Assembly: GCF_000005505.3 (NCBI RefSeq)
Contig: NC_016132.3
Location: 58,418,914-58,482,913, forward strand
Reading direction: 5' to 3'
Source: Brachypodium distachyon
Lineage: Eukaryota > Streptophyta > Magnoliopsida > Poales > Poaceae
Length of the DNA: 64,000 nt
Position numbers and translations under genes: made by a program. The notes below the pieces were generated by a model. It did no database searches. It was not told where the DNA came from and saw nothing but the letters and a program-made list of their open reading frames with translations. Below, piece by piece: positions 1-10,673 of the stretch. Numbering within the stretch: position 1 is the stretch's first letter; the number at the start of each line of letters is the position of its first letter.

Positions 1-1019
1 CTTGAGTAGTGAATAAGCAATGTGCTGGAAATATCCCGTCGACTAAATATGAGAGCTGGTTGCCCTTTGTTTGCCTCTGCAGTATTTTTCCTGAGAACTG
101 AAGTAGATGAGTGTTAAACCCATTACTTTAGGTTTACTAATCTAACTTGTTAGATCATTTTTTTTTGCTTTCTCGAAAAACAAATGTCAACCTTGTCTAA
201 AAATGATGCTGCCATCGGAGGTCGATGCAAGTGGCCACAATTTTGGATTTATGGGTTGAATTTAGAACTGGTGGTGCTTCATATCATCGTTTAAAACTGC
301 TGATCTGATATTGTGATTTTGGAGGTATTTTTTCTTATGTTTAGTCCCACTTCCCAAATTAAGTAGGCATCTACTGAGTACTACCGTGTAAAGGCATCAG
401 CTAAGTTTGTTAAGAGCTACCCATTGGCCACCTCGTCCTTCCAAAAAATCCCCTGTTCATCTCTTGAAACGTGCTGAGAAATTTCAGCGTGTGCTTGATT
501 ATCCCAATTGACTTGCCGCAAGATGTTGAGAGAGTTACAGCAGCACATTTTCTTTTCGTACTGCAGATATACATGCTGTGCGTGTTAGAAGAGAGAGCAG
601 ATAGATAGAAGAATAAAACTTTACTGAGTGCTTCAAGAAAATGCTCCCAGTTGTCCAATAATCGCACACTCTTTTCCAAAAGAGAGAAAACAACACGAGA
701 ACACGAATCTAGCTAGGAAACTTTGCAATCATATCATGGTTTTTGTTTACATTTGCAGGTTTCCATGCTGTAGCTCCAATGATTGGGGCTATTTTGTAAT
801 AACACCTGTCAGTCTGTTACAAGAGATGAAACGCTGCTGGAAATCTTTGTTGTGAAACTAATAAACCCTGACGGAGCAGGGTAATCTTTTTCACCGTCTT
901 CTTTTCATCAGAATCTTCTGATTTTTCACTGTTATGAAAGGTGGTCATGGAATCGTCGATCCTCGTCGATCGGCCGATCCCCGCCGTCCATCGTCTCCCG
1001 CCACTGCTGCTCACCACGC
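1..1019. other. Leading intergenic stretch
   Basis: I see no convincing coding exon on either strand. The short open frames here lack domain-like composition. The last 100 bases are the GC-richer upstream region of the first ASR gene. Part of this stretch could be the untranslated end of a gene lying to the left of the window. Confidence 0.4.
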
Positions 1020-1027
1020 TATAAATA
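1020..1027 (+). promoter_or_regulatory. TATA box of first ASR gene
   Basis: TATAAATA lies about 100 bases before the ATG at 1122 and implies a 5' UTR of roughly 70 bases, beginning near 1050. Confidence 0.7.
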
Positions 1028-1121
1028 GACCCCTCATCAACACAGAGCAAAATTCATCAACAACACTTGCAACCGTCAACGCAGCTCACAAAGACTCAGT
1101 CACAAGTACGCCTTGTTAGCA

Positions 1122-1843
1122 ATGGCGTACCGGCAGGCCATGTCCTACTCCAACACCGTCGACGAGTGCTGCGACGGCGGCCGCACGGCCCCCATGTACT
1201 CCAACAACACCGTCGACGAGTGCTACGACGCCGGCCGCCACGGTCATGGCCACGGCCACGGGCACGGGCACGGCATGACCAAGATGTACTCCAACACCAC
1301 CGACGAGTGCTTCGACGGCGGCCGGACCAATATGTACTCCAACACCACCGACGTCGAGTGCTACGACGCCGGCCACCACGGTCACGGCGGCGGCAGGAGG
1401 CCGGCTTACGACGACGGCTGCGGCGGGTACGGCGGCCAGCAGGCCGGCGGGTACTACAGGAAGGAGGAGAAGACCCACAAGAACCGGGAGCGCGTTGGCG
1501 AGGTCGGCGCTCTCGCCTCCGGCGCCTTCGCCCTGGTAAACGTTCGCTCTTTATAAATTCCGATTCATTAACCGATCAAATTAATCGATCAATGGATGTA
1601 AATTAGTGCTCCAATTTGATGATCTGGTTTGATAAATTTGGGATCTTGCAGTATGAGGGGTATGAGGCGAAGAAGGACCCGGCGCATGCGCGGAGGCACG
1701 AGATCGAGGCCGGCGTGGCGGGAGCGGCGGCGCTGGGCGCTGGCGGCTACGCCTACCACGAGCACCGCGAGCAGCTCAGCTACGGCGGCGCCGCCAGGGA
1801 GCAGCAGCACAGGGTGCCTTCATACAACCAGTACTGCAACTAA
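1122..1843 (+). CDS. ASR (ABA/WDS domain) protein with Cys/His-rich repeats
   Basis: Two exons, 1122-1535 and 1652-1843, encode about 201 residues. The intron is phase 0. The C-terminal ~85 residues are an ABA/WDS domain: [20 protein letters not shown] runs into exon 2 with [20 protein letters not shown] and [12 protein letters not shown] proteins are small hydrophilic proteins that bind zinc and DNA, act as chaperones or transcription factors, and respond to ABA and drought. The N-terminal 110 residues are unusual: four units of a motif like YSNxTDECxDGGR, each with a Cys, separated by a [11 protein letters not shown] run and a second HHGHGGG run. Typical ASRs have only a short His-rich N-terminus. 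The start is the first ATG after the TATA box; the intron falls at the same place as in the two neighbouring ASR genes. Family assignment is firm; metal binding by the repeats is inference. Confidence 0.88.
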
Positions 1844-2194
1844 GCTCAAGATCAGTTCATCTCAGCGGTCCATCCAGTACACAAACCGATCGACCGGCCG
1901 AACACATATCGACGAAGAGCATGCATGAGCATAATAAGAACATAAAAAAAATTATAAGACGTGTACTATTCCAATAAGATTATAAGAACATGCTGCATGC
2001 GTCTTGTATGATATGGTCGCTTTTATGTTGTACTATATAGTACTAGTACGTGTGTATGTGTATTGGATTAATTCCACGATATCGGAAATAATGAATAAAA
2101 AATTTATTATTAGTAAAATGAGGTTGTTTCTTGTCTGAATCTTGTCTTAAATAATTATAAATTTTGGATCAAAACTGAACATTTCACTCGCATA

Positions 2195-2310
2195 TACTCC
2201 ATCCATTTCATAATTCTTATCTTAAATTTGTCTTAAAATGGATGTATCTATTTTAAAAAGCGTCTAGATACATGTAATATTTCGACAAGAATTATGGAAC
2301 AGAGGTAGTA
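2195..2310. mobile_element. Stowaway-type MITE
   Basis: This 116-bp AT-rich element is bounded by TA. Its inverted termini are CTCCATCCATTTCATAATTC at the left and, read inward from the right end, CTACCTCTGTTCCATAATTC. It contains the AAAAAGCGTCTAGATACATG core seen again near 8.7 kb. It has no coding capacity. Confidence 0.75.
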
Positions 2311-2758
2311 TTATATATGCAGACAAAACATTTCACTCACATTCACTTATATAAGTGCACACCTATAGAGAGTGCGATTTTAGAATTAGTAGAGTGATTC
2401 TAAAAATTATAGGCTACTACGAATTAACAAATTAATGCACACTTTACAATACTGCAATTTCAGGTAAGAAATGTGAAATCTAGGTGCTTGACTTTTATGT
2501 AAAGTTTCAAGTAACCGAGAATTAGCAAAAATGTTAATTAATTACTACGATATAGGATGGATATGAAATCTCCGCACAAAGCTCGTACGTGAGCAAGCAA
2601 ACATGTTCATATAGCACATATAACAAAGTAGGATGTACTATATATGTGCAAACATAAAGAACAACATATATTACATTACATAGTGTCGTGAATAAGACGA
2701 TGGCACGATACTTCCAAGACTTGTACTATAGCTCGATCGATCACAAGAGATCCAAGAA
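2311..2758. other. AT-rich intergenic DNA
   Basis: I see no gene here. The right end probably includes the 3' UTR of the minus-strand ASR gene. Confidence 0.5.
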
Positions 2759-3203
2759 TCAATGGTGGTGCCCATGGCGGCGGTTCTTCTTGGCTTCCTT
2801 CTTCTCGTGGTGCTCATGGAAGGCGAACCCGGCGCTCCCAACGGCGACGGCAGCGGCGACCCCTTCCTTGACCTTGTGCGACCGGGCGTGCTCCGGATCA
2901 GCCTTCTTCGCCTTGTGCTTCTCGTGCTGCATATATATAATATCCACGTTTCCAAAGTGTTAAAACTCAGGATTCAGGCAGCAAATTGGAATTAACGAGG
3001 CCAGAATTAATGTTGGACGTAATATATGTATGTACCAGTGCGTAGGCTCCGGCTGCGACGGCGCCGAGCTGGGCGAGCTGCTCCATGTGCTTGTGATGCT
3101 TCTCCTCCTTCCGGTGATCGCCGCCGGTAGGCACCTTCACCTTGGATGGCTCGGCCTCCGCTGCCTTGCTGTTGTTGTGACGGCCCATGAAGTGGTGCGC
3201 CAT
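2759..3203 (-). CDS. ASR (ABA/WDS domain) protein, 111 aa
   Basis: Minus-strand gene with exon 1 at 3036-3203 (56 codons) and exon 2 at 2759-2926, split by a phase-0 intron ending in GCAG. The product is the compact grass ASR form. A short variable N-terminus ([17 protein letters not shown]) leads to [20 protein letters not shown] and AAGAYAL; exon 2 gives [20 protein letters not shown] and [14 protein letters not shown], then a His-rich tail (HGHHH). These are the hallmarks of the ABA/WDS family; members bind Zn and move between cytosol and nucleus under water stress. A second in-frame ATG sits five codons downstream, at the GRH that starts the ASR gene at 4034, and could be the true start. 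It is divergent from that gene, with 830 bases between the two ATGs. Confidence 0.93.
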
Positions 3204-3377
3204 GAATTCTCAGGTGGTCTATTTCTTCGTCCTTCAGAGATCAAGACCGGTGGCTGGTGGCTACGAAATTAAGTGAACAGGTTTTTCTCAAGATTCACGA
3301 TGTAGCTCTATGCTGGTTGCTGCGATAGGTTTGATGAGATGATGAGATGAGAAGAAACGAACCAACTGCGCTGGGCA

Positions 3378-3383
3378 TATATA
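3378..3383 (-). promoter_or_regulatory. TATA box of minus-strand ASR gene
   Basis: TATATA on the minus strand, about 175 bases upstream of the ATG at 3203. Confidence 0.55.
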
Positions 3384-3903
3384 GGGGTTAATTAGAATGC
3401 GCGTTTAATTTAGTAGAGTTTTTTTGCCTTTAGCAAAAGGGTTTCCCCCTGTATTTAGTAGAGTTTGCGAGCCGCCTTTTGAAAATTCCACGCGTACGTA
3501 CGTATTCGCAGGGTTAACTTGGGTCGAAGAAATCCAAACCCGCGGCCTTAGCCGTGCATCCGACGCGATTAAGCAAACTCGACATGGATCGGTCGTCTTT
3601 GACTATTAAGCAAACTCGATATATGCATCGACTCGACCATCGTCTGTCACTTTCTTCATAAGATCCATCGATGACAGCATGAACAGAAGGTCATGCACCT
3701 TCTCGGTAGGCTTCCTAATATATACGTGTAAACAATTTCTTTGTTTTTGTTAATTATTAATTATATATAGTCCGTGTGAACAAATGGACTATGCAATTAA
3801 CGCGTCCTGTTTTTTTTTTCCATTTGGACAAGTTAAACTTAAGAAACTACCTGCGGGTCAACAAATCTCTACGTTACGCGTCGTTGCTGTGCACCAACAC
3901 TTG
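3384..3903. promoter_or_regulatory. Shared intergenic promoter region of divergent ASR pair
   Basis: About 520 bases lie between the two outward-facing TATA boxes (3378-3383 minus and 3904-3910 plus). Several ACGT cores occur (for example around 3500 and 3725), which would suit ABA-type control, but ACGT is common and no full element was verified. Confidence 0.4.
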
Positions 3904-3910
3904 TATATAA
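3904..3910 (+). promoter_or_regulatory. TATA box of third ASR gene
   Basis: TATATAA lies about 125 bases upstream of the ATG at 4034, a normal spacing for a short-leader stress gene. Confidence 0.65.
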
Positions 3911-4033
3911 GGTCATGCATGCCGGCCCTAATGCCAACAACAAGCACAACATTCATCACACGCGCACACACAACATTTGATCATCACCTGCATATCAGAT
4001 TCAGTTAATATCCCTTTCAAGACTACTTTGCTC

Positions 4034-4434
4034 ATGGGGCGCCACAGCAGCAGCACCAATAACAACGGCAGCAGCAAAGCCGAGGCCGCCACCGGTGCCG
4101 GCGATCACCGGAAGGAGGAGAAGCACCATAAACACATGGAGCAGCTCGCCCAGCTCGGCGCCGTCGCCGCCGGCGCCTATGCGCTGGTATTTTTTTTTTC
4201 CAGCTATCTGAATCCTGATTTTATAGCTAGCCAACTTCAGTTGATAATAACTCACATTTGGGACATTGATATATACAGCACGAGAAGCACAAGGCGAAGA
4301 AAGACCCGGAGCACGCCCGGTCGCACCGGATCAAGGAGGAGGTCGCCGCCGCGGTGGCCGCTGGCAGCGCCGGGTTCGCCGTCCACGAGCACCACAAGAA
4401 GAAAGACGCCAAGAAGCATAGTCACCGCCACTGA
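4034..4434 (+). CDS. ASR (ABA/WDS domain) protein, 102 aa
   Basis: Exon 1 is 4034-4186 (51 codons) and exon 2 is 4279-4434, joined in phase 0. The protein opens with [10 protein letters not shown] and shares [20 protein letters not shown] with the minus-strand ASR at 2759-3203. Exon 2 carries [34 protein letters not shown] and a short HSHRH tail. The near identity of the middle segments shows a recent duplication of the pair. Expected role: ABA- and drought-induced hydrophilic protein of cytosol and nucleus. Exon 1 and exon 2 both have relatives in the broken copy at 11.39-11.88 kb. Longer in-frame upstream starts exist (3977), but the TATA position and family length favour 4034. Confidence 0.93.
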
Positions 4435-4512
4435 GAGATTGTATACTCTCAGTCATGTACATATATGTACAGTAGTTAATCCATTCATTCCATTGTTGTT
4501 CTGAAGTTATGG

Positions 4513-4640
4513 TATTTCCCCGTCCAACAAAAAATGTCTCAAGTTTGTTAAAATTTGGATGTATCTAGACATGAATTAATGTATAAATGCATTCAAATTT
4601 AGTTAAAAGCTAAAACATCTTTCGTTAGACAGAGGGAGTA
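4513..4640. mobile_element. Stowaway-type MITE
   Basis: About 128 bp. The left end resembles TTTCCCCGTCCAACAAAAAA and the right end is TAGACAGAGGGAGTA, forming imperfect inverted termini. It lies just past the ASR stop, so it may be inside that gene's 3' UTR. A relative sits at 26114-26242. Confidence 0.65.
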
Positions 4641-4794
4641 CATGTTGTGTTACTCATAGTGGTTTTATGTCTGTTCTCATCGTGGTACTACTGTACCATC
4701 GGCGGTTTCTTGTTCAATTTGAGATTGATGTCATGCGACCACATTTTTTTTTGACCACATGTCCTGTCACCGCATAGCTAGTGCGGTTTCTTAT

Positions 4795-5105
4795 TTGTTT
4801 TCCAGTCGTTGTCGAAAAACGTTCTAATGTGTTTTAAAAGAAAACGTTGTAACGGGCCCGCCATTGTATACAATGCAATCCGCTCGGCCCACAGCCCAGC
4901 TTCTCGTCGAATCCGAGACGGCCCAAATGAAACGCTCTTTCCAATCCTACCCGTACTCGCAATCCCCAGACAGCCCAGCCCAGCTCGCCCTATAAATGAA
5001 TGAAATTCCTAAAAAAAAGATTTTGGCAAAAAATAATGCCCCGATTGATTGATCGGCGTATACATGGCAGACGTCGTCGTCGAGAACCCTAACGCCAACG
5101 GCGAT
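4795..5105 (+). repeat. Duplicated promoter/5' block, copy 1
   Basis: This block matches 11110-11395 in the same orientation: the shared run CTCGGCCCACAGCCCAG, the run CCAATCCTACCCGTACTCGC, the TATAAATGAATGAAATTC core promoter and the first codons of a MADV gene. Copy 1 keeps an extra ~30 bases next to the TATA box. Confidence 0.85.
4991..4997 (+). promoter_or_regulatory. TATA box of MADV gene a
   Basis: TATAAAT lies 70 bases before the ATG at 5064; the same core is found at 11262-11268 in the duplicate. Confidence 0.65.
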
Positions 5106-5439
5106 GTGGCGGCGGCGGAGCCCGACTTCAACAGCCACTGCGGGGTAGTGTGCGTGAGCGCGTGCTGCACCCTGGCCATCGCCTCCGTCTCCGGCGTCCT
5201 GGTGCTCCTCTTCTCCCGCTCCGGCCACGCCCACGCGTCCGCCGCCGTGCGGGCCATGGCCGCCGCCGGTCGTCGTCGGCGTCCTGGGCCTCTTCCTCGG
5301 GGCTCTCTGCTGCGCGGTCACCATCAGCTTCTGCATCCATGGGGATTTCTCGGGGAAGCCACAGCCACAGGAGGAGGCTCCCATTGTAGAGCAGGTTCAA
5401 TTTAACTACATGCAGTTGCCAATATATCCTTGTACGTAA
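5064..5439 (+). pseudogene. MADV-family small two-span membrane protein, frame-shifted
   Basis: The ATG at 5064 opens MADVVVENPNANGDVAAAEP and a first hydrophobic segment (VCVSACCTLAIASVSGVLVL). In this frame the sequence after about 5265 becomes Arg/Gly-rich, ending at 5405. Moving by one base near 5265 gives a second membrane segment (VVVGVLGLFLGALCCAVTIS) and an acidic/Gln tail ending at a TAA at 5437-5439. The paralogue at 14088 has two spans in one frame, so the one-base shift looks like real damage or a sequence error in the CCGCCGCCGG run. The family is unknown to me. If the shift is an error, this is an intact gene of about 125 residues. Confidence 0.55.
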
Positions 5440-5872
5440 ACACACATGTGCTTGGATTAGAACTACAACTCCACCCTACAATTAGAACACCTCAGATCAT
5501 GCATGATAGTGCTAATTAATTAACTCCATGTTTTTGGCGGAGTGGAGCTCGGATCATGTCATTTTTAGTATTTTATTTTGGTGGAGTCCTAAATAGGAAC
5601 AATCATATGATCGATGAACTGGGCATCAAGAGCACAAGGAACCTGTTTGTGGTGCTTTGGTTCTACTTCTTTGTTCGTGGTCGTATGGCAAGAGAAAGAC
5701 AAAGAGAAACCTCATGCTGGGTTGCGCAGCGCTGGTCAGGAGATGGGCCAAAGGGAGAGAGTTAGAGAGAGTTGATGGGCAGTTACCATAGCATCGCCTC
5801 ACGGCAGATAAACACATGATCGATAATCGTTCTAGTCATGTGTGTTCTCATGAAACGTCAAACATTTGTGTT

Positions 5873-6490
5873 TATTTTAAACCCGGACTTCGTAGACAAA
5901 GTCTGAATCGAACCTTAATCTTCTAATTCCTGAATTTTGAACCCTGACCTTACAGATTCCGGTTAATTAAAACCCTTAATCCCAGAAATCGTGTTTGGTT
6001 GATCGTTTTCGCTAACATGTTTCTTTGATTGATGAGTAGACTTACAAATTCTTGTGATTTGTGTCTATTTTACTACTACATAATGGATCATTACTAATGG
6101 GTGTAAAATGACATCAGTAGCGGGCATCTCACCCGCCGCAACCTGCATGCCAGTGATGAGGTGCAAATCAGTGGCGGGCAGGCCACCCGTTACTGATGGG
6201 GCGCCTCATCCGTGGCGGTCACGCCACACAGCCGACACTGATGGAGATTAGGAGAAAATAAAAAAATAAATCACAAAAAAATCGCCAGCTTGTCAAAGCT
6301 CTGCCGCAGCCGCTCCGAGTCCCACGTGCGACACTGCTCCTCCAGGCGCCGCCAATCCACCAAAAGTTTTCTAAGAATAAATGCCTTAATTAATCAGGAT
6401 TTGTAAGGTTAGGGTTTGAAATACAAGAATTAAGAGGTTAAGGTTCAATTCAGACTTTGCCTAAAAGATGAGGGTTTAAAGTAAAAATCC
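5873..6490. repeat. Long inverted repeat with GC-rich centre
   Basis: The arm at about 5873-5975 is inversely repeated at about 6385-6485. Shared words include CAAAGTCTGAATCGAACCTT against its complement, and ACCTTACAGATTCCGGTTAATT against its complement. A third partial copy follows at 6560-6625. The interior (6080-6240) has short repeated words such as CAGTGGCGGGC, CACCCG and ACTGATGG in both orientations, like the subterminal repeats of CACTA-type elements. No transposase is seen. Confidence 0.6.
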
Positions 6491-6639
6491 CGACCGGGAT
6501 CATCCTATTCCTAGCGTGCCAAACAGCTTTAAGGTCATAATTGACCGGTGTATTAACAAGGTCAGAGTCTCGATTTCAGGAATTAAGAAGTCAGGGTTCA
6601 TCTCGGATGTCGTCTACAAGTACAGGATTGGAAACGGAC

Positions 6640-6716
6640 TATTCTCAACATTAAAATTGATATTTTAATACATTTTTCGTTGTTCTGTAGCAACGCACAG
6701 CTTTTTTGCTAGTGTA
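6640..6716. mobile_element. Possible terminus of a degenerate TIR element
   Basis: The stretch ending in TTTTTTGCTAGTG resembles a CACTA-type terminus read outward (CACTAGCAAAA on the other strand), with a GTTGCTACAG motif inside. No matching left terminus was identified, so the class is only a guess. Confidence 0.25.
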
Positions 6717-6719
6717 ATA

Positions 6720-7397
6720 GGTTTATTGAGTATGTAACATAGCGTAACTGGCCCTGGGCCTTGTCTGCCGCATACACGGGAAGCAACTTAATTAGAGGTC
6801 GCTTGATCAAACTTGTGAACGCTGCTCGAGGCTGGCAAGATCATCCTCAAAAAAAACTTGTGATTGTCATGTGGGTGCCAGAGCAAAACACGTATAGATC
6901 CGCAGCACGCCGATGGATGGGTCTAGTGGAAGACGAGATCTCGATCCAGCGGATTCCACTGCATGCTTTGATTTGATTTGTCTCTTCTTCTAGCTTTACA
7001 TTATGGAATTTTTGCTTCTTTATCCGTCGACGCATGTTGTACGAGACAAAATACAAATACATACATGTGGCACATGGCTCGTTTCGAATCCAAACGAGTC
7101 GATCTGTACGATAATTGGTTGCATCCTTGTCACCGGGTACGTAAAGTACACTTCCGACAGCTAACTCTTTCTCCGACAGCTAATACATGTGCGGCCGGAG
7201 AAAACCCGGCGCGGCGCATGCATCAAGTTGGAATCTAAATGCTGTACGTCCATACATACGCTCCTTGTCATGTTTTTTTGAGACAGACCAACAAATAGGT
7301 GGGCGGGTAGGTACCGATCGAGACAGCAGTAGTACAAGCTTGCAAAGCAAAACCAAAGGACACTGAGCGCTTTCTATTTGGCCCTGGTCCATCGCCC
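6720..7397. other. Upstream region of the ankyrin gene
   Basis: I see no clear coding exon here. It must contain the promoter and 5' UTR of the gene starting at 7398. An additional 5' coding exon cannot be excluded. Confidence 0.4.
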
Positions 7398-10300
7398 ATG
7401 GAAGGTCTCAATACTGGGACGTTTCAAGTGTACATTGAGCGTCTCATCAGTGAGGACTCCTTCCAAGAGATCAGGCACCCTGAGCTGCGACCGGCCGGCC
7501 AAAGCTCGTGCTTGCTTCACACAATCGCGCCGACCACAGGCGGGGGTGGCACGGGCAACACCGACGCGCCGACCACGGCCAGGGGTGGCACGGACAACAC
7601 CGACCCGCGGCTGTCGCGACTTGAGCTGGCTGCCTTCAAACGGAACTCCTGTTTGAAGTGCGCGCAGGTGATTTACAATGATTTTGTGAAACAAGAAGCA
7701 GCGACAGCACTAGCGTGGGAAGCGGGGGCGGCAGCGAGGGAAGCGGCGGCGGCAGCGGCAGCGAGGGATGCGCCGGAGTCCTCGACGGCCGCGACCAGGA
7801 GAGGACTGGAGGAAGCGGGGGGGCATGTGAATCGGGTCGCCCCTGGAGTGATAGGGGCAGGAAGCCCGGCATCCTACAAGTCCGGCGACACGTCACTGCA
7901 CTATGTTGCCAGGTCCGGGAACTTGAGTCTGCTCTGCAGTCTCATCGCTTTGGCCGCCAAGGATAATGGCCATGAGGGGGTGATTGCTTTTGTGGGAAAG
8001 CCCAACGCTCTTGGGGAGACGGTCTTGCACGAGACAATCATGTTAGGAAACAAGGACATGGTTGAGCTGCTGCTGTGGGTGGATCCAAAGCTGGCGGCGA
8101 AGCTTACTGGTGATGGCACGTCGCCACTGTATCTAGCCGTCACCTTGGGACACGAGGACATTGTACGAATGATGACGACCACTCAACTGAATGACAATAT
8201 TCGCTGTTACGGGCCACTTGATCAAAATGTCCTGCATGCTGCGGTTTTCCATGGCAGAGGTAAGCACACATTGCTCACAACAAGCTGATTGTGCTTGTGC
8301 CGCACAATTTATATTGTTAGATTTCTTAGCTGCATTTCCATCTGTCATGTTTGTTTCTTATTTCGGTGTTTCTTGACAATTTATATTTCCAACAGCCGGA
8401 TGTTTCCATACAAAATGTTTCACACGTATTACAACCAAGCAAAGTCATACACGGCATCCTTCATAAATAAATCCTAAATTCTTAGGGTGTGCGCCTGAGA
8501 AATGGTTATTTTTCAGTCAACAATCGTAGCCATCCAATGATGATTTTCTTATCCATCGGACCTACATTAATCTTACACAAATCTCAATGATTGAATCAAA
8601 AGGTTGTTATCATCGATTAAGAAATAGTTATTTCTCAGTCGCCTAAGAAATAGCAAAACCGAAATTCTTAACTCAAATTTGCCCAAATATGAATGTATCT
8701 ATTCTTAAAAAGCGTCTAGATAGATACATGTAATATTTCGACAACAATTTAACATCAGAGGGAGTACCTTAATTAACGAATGTGGTTACTGGTAATGCGT
8801 TAATTGTACTTGATGCATTCCGTCAAACTATAACAGCTTCGGCAGAGTTGCAAATAAAAGGAATTACGAAATGTGGTTGGAACTTTTGCCATGAAGTTTG
8901 CTCCAAAGTTCATCAATGCTATGATATGAGACACTGAGGCAAAATGTAGTACAAATTCATTCCCATTGTGAAGTACTTTTTTTCTTTTTGAAGAAAGGAG
9001 CATCACGCTCCCAGCTTCTGAAACGATAAATATTCGCAATACGTAGTTTTTCGTGGGGAGGATGCATACACCACAAGATGAACCTCAGGTTTTAAAATTA
9101 GTTTACAATTTTTGATTGAAATTTCCTAATTGCAGCTATGACAGAACTTATACTGGATTGGAGCCGGGGAAGAGATCTTATCGCAGAAACAGACGACAAT
9201 GGCAGCACCCCTCTTCATTTTATCGTATCAGAGCTAGTTCAACACTTCCGCGTCTGGGGTGTTCGCTTATGGGTAAAATGGTGGGTTCCAGAACTTCCAC
9301 CACGGACTATGTCTAAACTTAGTCACCCATCTGCAGCGTACACGAAGGATAAGCAAGGTTTGTACCCAGTGCACGTCGCTGCCAAGATGGGTAGAAAGGA
9401 CGCCATCGACATTATGTTGAAGAAATGCCCTGATTGCGTGTTCCTCCGTGACGATGGCTTCGGAAGAACCTTCCTGCATTTTGCTGTCCAGTACAAGAGC
9501 AAGAGTGTGGTAAGATATGCTTGTGCAACCTCAGCTGCTGCATCGATACTGAACGCTCGGGACATAACAGGCGACACCGCATTACACCAAGCTGTTGCGT
9601 TTGGCAATCTGCCGATTTTCTATGCTCTCATGCTGAAGAAAGAAGTATCCTTAAATTTGAGGAACAAGAGAAATCAAACTCCATTAGATATTGCAAGGTC
9701 CATGATGAGCAGACGATGGGTATTGACCTAGCTACCCCTCTCTTTCATCTTTGTTTTGTTTGCTACCAAATTGCTTGCTAACTCATCCCGTTAAGTAGAA
9801 CCCAGGGAACTTTAGCAGATTACTATTGCATTACTAATTTGTTCTGATTCTTAATTGGAACTTTTGCAGATGCCAGAGAACCAGAACCCAGAGAACCAGA
9901 ACCCAGAGAGCCAGAACCCAGAGAACCTGATATACCGCATACTCGAAAATGCTGGCGGCAAGAACTCTAGCGCACGCTGGGATCTTTTTATCAATATGAG
10001 CAGACCGAAACCTGCAGAATTCAGGGAAAGAAGTTACGTCGAATTTAAAGATGAAGATGAAGAAATAAGGGCTCCTAAACTGACAGATTCCGCTCGGTCA
10101 CTTGGCATTTGCTCCGCACTCATCGCATCGGTGACATTCAGTGTAACCTTCGCCATACTTTCAGGGCTCAAATCAGCCGACGGAAACAAAGCTGGCACGC
10201 CACCAATCTTTGGTACTTGGTATTTCAATGCATTCATGATGTCCAACACATTGGCCTTCATCTACTCCTTAACAGCTACAGTTAATGTTATGTACTCTGG

Positions 10301-10673
10301 CATGTCCGTGTTTACAACGGAAATGCGCCACCGTCACGTCCAGGCATCTGCTTACTTAGTCACACTCTCGCTGACTTGCTTGACTGCCGCCTTTGCACTT
10401 GGGTTGTATACGGTGCGGGCTCCACTTGGTCATTGGGCCACCGTCGTTTTTTCATCATTTGTCCTCATTGCTGCTGTGCCGTTGACCCGAGGTATGAAAT
10501 TTGAAAACTTTGCTATTGCTACAAGAATACTGATTGCCAGACGGGGTTACAAGTTTGCATTTGGGCTCTTATTGTGGGATTTCATTGGACGTGCACTTGT
10601 AGACTTTTGGCCTGTTATACCCATCGCCGGTTGGGCAGTGTGCAGTATACACCTTGTAAAAGCACAGGCTTGA
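7398..10673 (+). CDS. Ankyrin-repeat PGG-domain membrane protein
   Basis: Three exons, 7398-8259, 9136-9719 and 9870-10673, encode about 749 residues. The first junction is phase 1 and joins the frame through HGR-A-MTELILDWS. The N-terminal part has a duplicated Gly/Thr segment and an Ala-rich stretch. Ankyrin repeats run from about residue 160 to 475 (SGDTSLHYVARSGNLSLLCS, GETVLHETIMLGNKDMVELL, GSTPLHFIVSE, GLYPVHVAAKMGRKDAI, GDTALHQAVAFGNLPI). Exon 3 opens with a PENQNPEN repeat and then has four hydrophobic spans beginning near residue 559 (SLGICSALIASVTFSVTFAI), the PGG domain. Grass ankyrin-PGG proteins are ACD6-like plasma-membrane/ER proteins linked to immunity and salicylic acid. The second donor (TGG|GTATTG) is weak, so the exon 2/3 join is the least certain point. 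Intron 1 holds two MITE-like elements. Confidence 0.85.
8488..8652. mobile_element. MITE-like inverted-repeat element in ankyrin intron 1
   Basis: The left end GCGCCTGAGAAATGGTTATT and the complement of the right end (GGCGACTGAGAAATAACTAT) form imperfect inverted repeats around about 110 bp of AT-rich DNA. It is non-coding. Confidence 0.45.
8655..8765. mobile_element. Stowaway-type MITE, left end decayed
   Basis: It shares the AAAAAGCGTCTAGATA and ATGTAATATTTCGACAA core with the element at 2195-2310 and ends in CAGAGGGAGTA. The left terminus is degenerate. Confidence 0.6.
9873..9926 (+). repeat. 15-bp coding minisatellite in ankyrin exon 3
   Basis: Three and a half copies of CAGAGAACCAGAACC encode PENQNPENQNPESQNPEN, directly after the exon 3 acceptor. 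Confidence 0.85.

Noticed and set aside
1067..1606. Arg-rich frame overlapping the first ASR gene
   Set aside because: Alternate-frame reading of the GC-rich ASR exon; it does not use the ASR splice sites.
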